This document shows positions 26,713 to 35,466 of a DNA stretch of 64,000 bases, piece after piece. The stretch lies in NCBI GenBank assembly GCA_036785705.1, contig JAWUZG010000001.1:8246001-8310000 (forward strand), given 5' to 3'. Position 1 is the stretch's first letter. Each line of letters starts with the position of its first letter. A model generated the notes under the pieces. It worked only from the letters and a program-made list of their open reading frames with translations. It had not been told where the DNA came from and ran no database searches. Position numbers and translations under genes: made by a program. Source of the DNA: Acanthornis magna. Lineage: Eukaryota; Chordata; Aves; Passeriformes; Acanthizidae.

Positions 26713-26970
26713 GTGTCCGGCCGGAGTGGGGCCGGTGTGGGGCCGTGCCTGGCCGGAGCAGGAGCGGTGTGGGGCCGGGCCGTGTCCGGCCGGAGCGGGG
26801 CCGGTGTGGGGCGTGTCCAGCCGGAGCGGGGCCCGTGTGCGGCCGTGCCTGGCCGGAGCAGGAGCGGTGTGGGGCCGTGCCTGGCCGGAGCAGGAGCGGT
26901 GTGGGGCCGGGCCGGGGCCGGCCGGAGCAGGAGCGGTGTGGGGCCGGGCCGGGGCCGGCCGGAGCGGGGC
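26713..26970. repeat. GC-rich promoter minisatellite, about 8 units of 31-37 bp
   Basis: Eight consecutive units can be cut by eye, with lengths 32, 37, 31, 32, 32, 37, 37 and a partial 20 bp. Each carries a core close to GGCCGGAGC followed by GGTGTGGGG. Two unit types alternate: one with GCAGGAGCGG after the core, the other with a GCGGGGCCGG-like block. The longer units end in an extra GGGCC. Unit length is not a multiple of three, which is why long open frames appear here in several frames without meaning. The array lies about 610-870 bp upstream of the MAGI2 ATG. Confidence 0.9.
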
Positions 26971-27022
26971 AGGCGGCGGCGGCAGCGCAGGCTCGGCCGG
27001 GGCAGCGCCATCGCTCCCTCGA

Positions 27023-27036
27023 GCGCCCCCTCCCGG
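27023..27036 (-). promoter_or_regulatory. Candidate CTCF site in the MAGI2 promoter
   Basis: On the minus strand this reads CCGGGAGGGGGCGC, fitting about 12 of 14 positions of the core CCASYAGRKGGCRS, including the AGGGGGCGC heart. It lies just downstream of the minisatellite. GC-rich islands produce such matches by chance, so confidence is limited. Confidence 0.4.
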
Positions 27037-27366
27037 GCGGGGCCGCTCTGAGGGGGCCGGGCGGGGGTCGCCGCTCTCCCTCTCGCTCGCCGGGCGCCCT
27101 CGCCCCCCCGCCCGGGTCGTTCTCCGCCTTCTGCCGGCCGTGCCAGGCAGCCTCTCTCTCGGCCTTCACTACCGGGTCAGGCGAGGCGGGAGCGGCGAAG
27201 CTGCGCCCGCCTCGCTCCGGCACCGACACCGACACCCCTCCTCCTCCTCCCCGCGCCGCGGCCGTCCCCTCCCTCGCGCTGCCTCCCTCCCTCCCTCCTC
27301 CCTCCTGCCAGTTTCTCTACAACTAGTACATCCACGCGCAGGCAGGGTCCGGCCGCCGCGGCTGCC

Positions 27367-27381
27367 ATGGATATCAGCTAA
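27367..27381 (+). promoter_or_regulatory. Four-codon upstream ORF before MAGI2
   Basis: ATG GAT ATC AGC TAA encodes MDIS and stops 200 bases before the MAGI2 ATG. Its context, GCTGCCATGG, has G at -3 and G at +4, which is stronger than the context of the main start (G at -3 but T at +4). If the MAGI2 transcript begins upstream of it, this uORF would be expected to catch scanning ribosomes and depend on reinitiation or leaky scanning. Whether it is inside the mature 5' UTR is inferred. Confidence 0.6.
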
Positions 27382-27581
27382 AGCCGGGAGGAGCGGGCAC
27401 AGAGGCGCTCCCCGACCCAGCTCGCAGCCCGCGGGGCCGCCGGCCGGCACAGCCGCGGCCGCTGCCGCCCGCCCCGAGCCTGCCCGGAGGAGCGCGGCTG
27501 CCCCGGGGAGGGGGGCAGAGAGGGAGGGAGGGAAGAAGCACAGACCGCAGGGAGGGAGTCGGGCAGAGCATCCCCACGGCA

Positions 27582-27882
27582 ATGTCCAAGGGCTTGAAGA
27601 AGAAAAGCCACTGGACGAGCAGAGTCCACGAGATCGTAATCGTGAGGAACCCGGAGGGACAGCTGGGCTTCGAGCTGAAGGGGGGCGCCGAGAACGGGCA
27701 GTTCCCCTACCTGGGGGAAGTGAAGCCCGGCAAGGTGGCCTATGAGGGCGGCAGCAAGTTGGTGCCGGAGGAGCTGCTGCTGGAGGTGAACGAGACCCCC
27801 GTGGCCGGGCTCACCATCAGGGATGTGCTGGCCGTGATCAAACACTGCAAGGACCCCATCCGCCTCAAGTGCGTCAAGCAAG
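27582..27882 (+). CDS. MAGI2: MAGI2 first coding exon (N-terminus and PDZ0 domain)
   Basis: This exon encodes residues 1-100, plus the first base of codon 101, of the MAGUK-family scaffold MAGI-2/S-SCAM. The protein sits under membranes at synapses and podocyte slit diaphragms and tethers receptors and PTEN. The peptide starts MSKGLKKKSHWTSRVHE. PDZ0 runs from about residue 17 to the exon end, with carboxylate-binding loop QLGFEL at 27-32 and the second helix around TIRDVLAVIKHCK (78-90). MAGI1 and MAGI3 differ clearly in this segment as I recall them, so MAGI2 is the best fit. The ATG has G at -3; an in-frame TAG lies upstream at 27324-27326, and no in-frame ATG lies between. The exon closes at CAAG|GTAAGG, donor GT at 27883-27884, phase 1, where other MAGI2 proteins continue with Gly. 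Only the long alpha isoform carries PDZ0; shorter isoforms start further downstream. GK, WW and remaining PDZ domains lie beyond this window. Confidence 0.95.
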
Positions 27883-27920
27883 GTAAGGCGGGCATGGGCC
27901 CCCCTCTCTGCCCACCCCCT

Positions 27921-27954
27921 GGGGGCCGGGGCAGGTCTGGGGGAGCGGAGGGGG
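27921..27954 (+). other. G-quadruplex motif just after the exon 1 splice donor
   Basis: Four G-runs of 5, 4, 5 and 5 bases are separated by loops of 2, 7 and 6 bases, which satisfies the canonical G3+N1-7 rule. The motif is on the non-template strand 39 bases past the donor, so it could form in nascent RNA or stabilise an R-loop. A further G-dense block lies at 28101-28120. Confidence 0.55.
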
Positions 27955-28169
27955 AGCAACTTTGTTGCTGCAGTTTGACTTTCCCCCTCCCCGCCGGAGC
28001 CGCCCCCTCCCCGGCGGCGGGGGGAGGATGCGAGCGGCGCTGCGCGGTACCCGCAGCCGGGCGAATTAAATGTGCGTCAGTGACAGCGCTTCGCCATGCC
28101 GGGGGGGGCCGGGCGGGGGGCGGCGGCGGCACCCCCTGCAGACCCGGGCTCACGGGGACGGGTCCCCGC

Positions 28170-28193
28170 CCGACCCGACCCGACCCGACCGAC
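28170..28193. repeat. (CGACC)n microsatellite
   Basis: About four and a half copies of the pentamer CGACC lie inside the CpG-rich start of MAGI2 intron 1. Confidence 0.85.
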
Positions 28194-30184
28194 CGGCCCC
28201 AGCCCCCGCCGCCCCTCCGGCTGCTGCTGCCGCTGGCGCTGCCGGGGGGCCGGAGCGGCGGCCGGGGCCGGCTGCGGAGCGGGGCTCGCCCTTGGCTTCG
28301 CCTCGCTCCGGGCGCCTTGCCGCGGGGACAGGGGCTGCCGCCGCTCGCCGGGTCCCTGGGGGCGCCCAGGGTGGCTTTAGCATCTCTTAAGTGTCATTAG
28401 CGGAAAAGTCATTCATTTGATCCCTGGTGAAAACGATCGCTAATCCCAGGGAACGGGGAGCTCAGAGCAAGTGGGAGGACAGGCAGAAAGAAACTTTTGG
28501 GAGAGAACGGTATACGCTTGCCTCTCCTGTTTCTCTTATTTATTTTGAAATGCTAGCATAGCTTAATGCGTTTCCAGGAAAGTCAGTAGAGAAGAGACGC
28601 CACAGATGCTGTTTACGTGTTTGTTTTTGTCCTTTTTAAACTATGGTGAGTTGAGCTCTCTGCACCTGAACGAGCGCTTGTGAGGAGGTTTCTGCTACCC
28701 CAGCAGCGTTTCTGGAGCACAGGAGCTGCTCTGGGAACCGAGTCTGTAGGTGCTCCTTGGCTATGGGTGGTGCAGCGGCTGTAGGCGTATCGCTAAAGTA
28801 CGCATTCCAGCCGGGCAGCGAGCCCAGCCATTGAAAACTTGGGAATTTCTGCGGTGGGAAGTTTTTAGATACCATGCATCAAGAGGCGCTTGTGCTCTGC
28901 AACTGTAGCCATCAGCCTGTGCTCAGAGGACACAGAGGAGAATCTCTCTGACATTGGGTATAATTTGGCAATTTTACTTCCTCTTTGTAATTGATGGTTT
29001 ATTGTTTAAAGTATAATTTGTGATACTTCTGAATGCTTGAAGAATATGCCAATTATTAGTTTATCCAGACATGACAGAGTCAGTAGAAAGAATCTGATTT
29101 CCACTCAGGCCTTCAGGATGTACTTTATGATATGTTCAGTTATCTACATAAGGTCAAGCCTCTAAATACAGATATGATCTGGGATTTTTTTATTTGTCTG
29201 TACGGGTAAGTTGTGCAATATGCTGTAGATCATATCTTGACAGTCAGGCTATGCAGGGAGACACAATAGTTCATGTGATAAGTGAAGATTAGAAATGAGT
29301 ATAATGGATTCTGTTTTGGCAATACAGTGTCATTTCTGGGCACCTGAACTTTAGGAAACCTGCTCTGTACTTTCCTCTTTTTATTAATAATTTCAGTGTG
29401 AGTGGTCTTACTGTGATGGGATTCAGAAAGAAGCAGCTGTTGAAGTGTCAAGAAGATAAGGATAGATTGTCTGTAATAATTTTTTAAATTTTTTTCAGAA
29501 ATCCTATAGATTCTTTAAGGCAAATTTAAGGTTACTTTGAGTTAGTATGTGAAACAGTTCCATCTCTTCACTGTTTTTTAAATATTTTTCTTTAAGTCAA
29601 AGCAACCACTAGTGATTCATTAATGTGTACACCCTTAATAAATTACCTGTCATACATGAATTAGGGACATTAGTCAGGCTTTTAGTCTGGGAATTACTGC
29701 AAGTTTCTGCGTGAGGCATAAAGGATAAATTATGAATTCTACCTAATTTTATGTATCTCTACATATCTGAGGAGTTTCAGTGCAGTGTGTTAACTCACTA
29801 CAGTTTTGATGCAGGTTCTCAAAGCACTGGCCACATGACTGTGTGTTTGGAAATGACAGTTCAGCATGGATTCTTGGACTGAGAGAGACTTCCTGAGTGG
29901 AATGATCTTTCATGTGCTCCAGCATCCTTTATGCCAAAGAGAGAGGCCTTCTGGGTCCAGCTTCCTATTAAAAAAAAAAGAAAAAAAAGTCAATGGTTTG
30001 TGCATTTTACTACGTGACTCCTCCTTCAAGTGTAAGCCAGTGTAGTCCCTGCACCCCTCGGTGACAAAGCACAGGCAGCCACGTTACAGCAATATTACTA
30101 TTCCCTAACAGTGCTTTGCAGCAGTGTGTAGGAGAGAAAAGGCTGAGCAATAAAATCTTTATATGTTTTTGTAACTTTTGTTCT

Positions 30185-30335
30185 CCTTTTAATTATAAAG
30201 CACCTTTAGTGTGCCGGAACAAGGTTAATGACTCCATTATCATTGTTTCCGCGTAATTTATCAATGATATCTCTGTCAATTAGAATAGCATGACCTTGAA
30301 TGCACCATGTGACTGTAGCTGCTTCTTCAGTGCGG
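30185..30335. other. Candidate conserved non-coding element
   Basis: The stretch has unusually even, non-repetitive composition with homeodomain-type TTAAT/ATTA cores, CATTGTTT (SOX-type), and CAATTAG. It resembles developmental enhancer sequence by texture only; conservation cannot be judged without other genomes. Confidence 0.25.
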
Positions 30336-30951
30336 CTTAGGAATGAAGTCAGAGAGAGAAATGTGGAGGTAGGACATGACTATTTATAATGTGATCCTTA
30401 GGAGACTGTGAGTATTTCTCTTGTTTGAAAGTTTTGACAATTCAGCAGTGAAAATTCACTTGTAGATTAGATCAGGGAATGGCTAATTCAAGTATTAGCT
30501 GTTTTGAAGTACAGAAAATAAAGGCGCTTTCATGATTTTTCATTATGTTATGTTTGATTAAGCAACCTCTTCTCCAAAATAATTAAATACTTCTTCATTT
30601 ATCTCATTGCTAGGTGAAACACTTATTTTGAGAAGTCTGATGGAATACTGCTGTTTTATGTTAGCTAAATGTCTTGAGTTATAAAAACCCCAAACATATA
30701 ATGTAGGAGTTGCTGCATACCATGAGGAGGAGTAAACTTCATGAGAAACTGATTTGCAGTTCCATTATATGATTCAACATGAATTCTCCTAAGTATGACA
30801 CCTAATAAATAGGGTTTTCATGCAGGAAATTATGCCTGGTTTTGCATGGGGAGAAAAGACTGTAAGAATCATTATTGTTATTATTTAATCTTAATTGTAA
30901 GTGTTCACAAAGTATTCCCTGGAGACTATTTCCTGTTTGGGTTTTTTTGTT

Positions 30952-30953
<2 letters not shown>

Positions 30954-30984
<31 letters not shown>
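30954..30984. repeat. Poly(T) tract, 31 bases
   Basis: An uninterrupted T-run, preceded by TTTTTTTGTTAG. I found no recognisable retroelement body next to it, so a retrotransposed poly(A) tail on the minus strand is possible but unsupported. Confidence 0.95.
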
Positions 30985-30985
<1 letters not shown>

Positions 30986-33624
30986 GTGAGCCACTTACTG
31001 TGCTACTGTTGGCAGAATCACAGAGAATCTCTAGAAACACATGGGATGAAATCTTGGCCCAGATGAAGTCAAAGGCAAAGCTGTCCTTGACATCAGATAA
31101 AGAAGTCTGGGTTTCCTCTGCAAAGCCCGTGGTTTTTTTTAAATATATACCCTTCAATGGGAGAATTGTATACAGCAGTTACATTAGTTGGGTGTATTGC
31201 AAAAGTGCATTCTGACCTTCTGCTCTGTTGGGTGAGGAGAAGAGCCTTATACTGTTTCTTAAAGAAATACTTCTGAATTTCAGATGTGTTTGTTTTTACA
31301 TGCAGAACAGTTTGGATTAAGTGCTGTCTTCTTCCCACACACGTACAGATGCGTAGTTGTAAAAGTAGCAGTGTGTTAAGGAAAGGCATCTTAATTTGGA
31401 TAAGTAATCACATGGGGAAGAGTCATATGGGGAGCACTGTTGCCTCCAGTTCCATTCTCTGTTCATCACTGCTGTCTCAGATCCACAGTAATTCCCATCA
31501 GTGGGTGACACAGGTCTGTGCTGTGCACAGACTCCTTGAAGGGTTGCAGGAGCAGCCCGCCCAGTTGTACTGCATAACCCAGGATCTTTATTCTTTACAT
31601 AGAGTTAGGAACTTCCACAGATGCTCTCAGCAGAATCCCAACAGTCTGAAAATGTGGATTTCAGAACTCAGGAGCATTGCAACAGATTTTGTCCTGGAGC
31701 TGCTGCCTGATGTGTCTGTCTCTCAAGGAAAATGGTTTGGATATATTAAGTAACCAGGTGATCTGACCAATTGAGCAATTTAATTCAATTTTGGAAGTAT
31801 TTAGTGGTATGACTATATGAAATATGAATAACACAGACACTTTATATGGACACATTCTAATGTCTCTTACTTGACTCTAAATAGTCAGACTTTAAGCGTC
31901 AACCCCTAATTCTTTGGCTCTTTATGCAAAAGAGGCATTTAGTACACATAATGTAAGGAGGAACTAAAAACCAGTTTTACTTTTCTCAGTCCAGTCATTT
32001 GCTTAATAGTAAGCATATGCTAGAATGTTTTGCTAACTATAGATGGACTTGGGCATATTGTCAAGTGCTTTCCCAGTCAGGAAAAGGTTTGGACCCTCAT
32101 TAGCATGGACACAAGAACAGCCATGTTTGGGCAGACTGCATCCTCCACATCCTATTCCTGGCAGTCCTGACTGTGGTTTCCCAGCGAAGACTAAAAGGAC
32201 AGGATGGTGCTGTCCCAGCACCCACTGATTTGTGGCTAAGGGATTTAATAGCCTTGTAGTGTTTTGTCTTAATGGGTTCATCCATAAGCTTTGCAATTAA
32301 AGCCTGGCTTAACTTTTAAAATTTCTTTAAAAGTCTGTGACAAGACTTTTGACAGAGAAATACAGGAACGTTGTGGTTCTCCAAAGTTTTACCTGCACAT
32401 GTAAATACCATGTCAGCTAGTTAAAATGTCAGTATTTTGCTACAGACTCTTCCATACACATATTGCTATGTATAGTTAGTTTTTTTTTTTTTTAATTTCT
32501 TTTGTTATTTAAGGTCATAAATAATTCTCTTCTACATTCATTAAAACACTCTGTGCATACAGATAGTCTTTTGGTGATTTTTTTATTCCTGGATATCACT
32601 ATATACTATCTTCCAAGATGGGAATGTTGGATATAGTAATCTTCACAAGAACGGTATTTTGCAGCAGAAGGCTGCATGATTTTCCAGAACAAAAAAAATC
32701 ACAAGGGTCTTGCAAAAACCAGACCCAAAGAGCCTGAAAACCAGCATGGTTGTACTTTTCTCTATGACTTTTGCATAGATAGTGTTTGAAAATACGCTGT
32801 ACTTCAGACCTACTCCTTTTTCCTAATTTGGGCTCCTTAGGATTTTACTAACTCCTGAAATTAAATTCAGAGTTCTTTTTTTACCATTACTTTATGTTAT
32901 TCTTATGCTTGTCCATCTTAATTTAAAGACCATTGAAGCTGACTTCTGACTCATGTAGCTTGTGATTTATTCTTCAGCTCCTCCAGAGAGCTTGTGATGT
33001 TTCATGTCAGGGACTCTGTGTTCACTGGCAGAAGAGTTATATTCATCAGTCTTTTTCCTTCCCTGAGAATTACAAATGTGCCATTAAAGGATGGGGCCAT
33101 GACTTTGTTAGTGCATCATTTCCTTGAAGAAATTAAATAATTGAGAGTGCTCTGCTTAGTTCTGTTTAGTCACATAATGTAAAGTTAATTTCACAGTAAC
33201 ACTTGTCCATCTGTTGATACTGTTGACATCAAAGGAAAGTGCTGGTGTGAGGGGGTAGAATTGTGTCTGACTTCCTTTATGTATCCTATAGCCTCACCTG
33301 CATTAATTCAGCATTTCATGAAAGATATGAATTCTGAGCTTTTGCTTTCAGTGTTCTTGATTTTCTCCTTGCTCCTTATAGATGAGGAGCTCCTTTCATG
33401 ACATGAAAGATTCTATAAATTATTCATCTACATATTTTGTGTACAAGAAATGATGTATACATGGAAAAAGTACTCCTTCAGAAGGGATTTATGGGAGGAG
33501 GTGGTCACAACTGTGATTTAGAAAGGCTGATGGAAAGTGCTGCAGTAGTTTTAGAAGCAGATGTTTCTTTTTCTTCTCTTCCTCATGGTGCTATAAACAA
33601 AAAAATAAAGGGGTTTTTTCGTTG

Positions 33625-33640
33625 TTTTTTTTTTTTTTTT
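33625..33640. repeat. Poly(T) tract, 16 bases
   Basis: Uninterrupted T-run in intron 1, preceded by GGGGTTTTTTCGTTG. Confidence 0.9.
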
Positions 33641-34776
33641 AAGGAGGAACATCAAAGTAAAGGTCAAAGAACATAGTGATATTCCTTGACTGTGTTAACA
33701 TTCTGGAAGTAATTTTTTTTCTTACATGCATAGGTGTTTATAAATATAAGTATATGCACATCCATTTATATAATTTTGGGGTCTTTTGAGACTAGTAGGA
33801 ATTTTTAGAGCACAGAGTTGGAAGGTATTGATTGCAGTGGCAAAGTGCCTGTCATTGGGTTTTTTTGCTGAATGCTGTTGCAATGCTGGCCTTAACTGAA
33901 TTCTCTAAAACCACAGGGGCTGTGATCCCAGCAGTGTCTCCTCAGCACACCTAATTTGTTACAGACCAGCGTTTTTTCAACCTCACAGAAATCTATCCAG
34001 TAAGAAGGTGTCATAGTTTTCTGGTCATTTGTTTAGCTTTCTAACTGTAGGCTGAAACTGCCCAATGGAAAGTGGAGTGGTGGGTAGAAGCAAGAGAAAA
34101 GAAAGATACTTAAGGGCTTTAACAAAAATTATTTAGCATTCCTAAACTGGACAAAAATCCTCATTGGTAAATGATAATCTCAAAACCAGTACTTGTGGTT
34201 TGAATATTCTTTTAATGTTAACCTAAAATCTCTCATTTATTCCAACCTGCTATCAAGAATTTGGAGTCTTCACTAGAAGCTGATCTGAAAGAAGGCTGTT
34301 GTTTGTGTGTATCTGCCATGTATTTATCCTTTTTACATTATCCCTGAACTCTTAGTCAGAACCTGCAGATTGCTAGAATCCAGAAAGCTTAATCAAAAGG
34401 TAGCTTGCTGTCAACACAGCACTACCAGGTGTCTTCTCATTCATACATACATTATGATTAGTAATATATGAATAATGCTGTTTTGCACTGCTTATCAGCT
34501 TCAGACGTTTCTCCTGGATGTCTTTGATTATTTCCACAATGTGTGAATTTGAGATGAAGGAAAGTAAGACAAGGAACAAAACAGAGAGAGTAAAATTGTG
34601 TAAAAGTCCCAGGAAAAAAATTTAGAGATTATTAAAGTACAATATTACTGGCTTTAGAATTTATGTGTTCTGTCATATTCAAGAGAGATGTATAGCCCTG
34701 TGCCTCCAGCGCAGGAAGATCCAGCACAGGGAGCATGTGTTTCCTGGGTTTGTCTTGGTTTCTCAAAGCATGTTGA

Positions 34777-35466
34777 AATCATAGAATCATTTCATTGGGA
34801 AAAGACCTTTAAGGTCATTGACTCCAACTGTTAACCCAGTACTACCAAGTCCACCATTAAACTGTATCCCTAAGTGCCAGATCTCCAGGGTTTGGTGGCT
34901 CAACCACTTCTCTGGGAAACTTGTTTCCATGTTTGAGGGTGCTTTCAGAGAAGAACTTTTTCCTAATAACCAGTCTAAACCTCCCTTGTGCAATTTGAGG
35001 TCATTTCTTCTTGTCCTATTACTTGTTACTTGGGAGAAGAGGCGCACCCCCACCTGCCTACAGCCCCCTTTTAGGCAGTTGCAGAGAGTGTTGAAAGCAC
35101 TCTCTATACGCCCTGAGCCTCTTTTTCTCCAGGCTGAGCAACCCCAGCTCCCTCAGCTGCTTCCACTCAGACTTGTACTCCAGACCCGTCCACAGCTCCG
35201 TTGTCCTTCTCTGGACATGCTCCAGCACCTCAGTGTCTCTCTTGTAGTGGGGGGCCCAGAACAGAAAACACAAGATCATTGATAAAGATATTAAGCAGGC
35301 CTGGCCCCAGTAGTGAGCCCTGAGGAACCCCACTGGTGACTGACCACCAGTGGGATGTAGCTCTGTTCCCCCCACTCTCTAGGCCCAGCCATCCAGTCAG
35401 TTTTATATGCAGCGAATGGTGCACCAGTCCAAGTGATGACCAGCTGGTTTCTCCAGAAGAATGCTG
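34777..35466 (-). mobile_element. CR1 LINE copy with internal deletion
   Basis: Starts at AATCATAGAATCATTTCATT and continues through the CR1 3' region. At about 35270-35275 it jumps from GGGGGCCCAGAACAGAAAAC to GATCATTGATAAAGATATT. The longer CR1 at 14504 has about 400 bases between these marks, so an internal block is missing. Beyond the jump the minus strand still reads the reverse-transcriptase motif SGVPQGSLLGPGLLNIFIND, now fused to 3' sequence. Confidence 0.85.

Larger units (their letters stand above)
26560..28390 (+). promoter_or_regulatory. MAGI2: CpG island promoter of MAGI2
   Basis: Base composition changes sharply from AT-rich flank to dense G+C with frequent CG dinucleotides, and returns to AT-rich DNA near 28400. 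The island surrounds the MAGI2 start exon and contains several GGGCGG-type Sp1 boxes, for example near 27036-27041. I see no TATA box at a sensible distance, so dispersed initiation is likely. The exact transcription start cannot be read from sequence. In mammals the MAGI2 promoter is divergent with the non-coding RNA MAGI2-AS3; a minus-strand partner here is possible but not shown. The pyrimidine-rich stretch near 27285-27308 could also be promoter architecture. Confidence 0.85.
28401..34776. other. MAGI2 intron 1, unannotated segment
   Basis: AT-rich intronic DNA. The T-run at 30954-30984 (31 bases) is the longest homopolymer in the window. No exon-like frame with matching splice signals is evident. 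Confidence 0.65.

Noticed and set aside
26447..27235. Minus-strand frame of 262 codons across the MAGI2 CpG island
   Set aside because: It starts with GTG, runs through the minisatellite, is composed of repeated Pro/Gly/Arg/Ala motifs, and is explained by GC-rich DNA that lacks stop codons.
26524..27745. Three long overlapping plus-strand frames (26524-27051, 26574-27326, 26726-27745)
   Set aside because: They begin with GTG, TTG and GTG, translate the minisatellite, and the last overlaps MAGI2 in a different frame. They are shadows of composition.
27378..27959. Minus-strand frame of 193 codons antisense to MAGI2 exon 1
   Set aside because: It mirrors the conserved PDZ0 coding sequence on the opposite strand and has no domain of its own.
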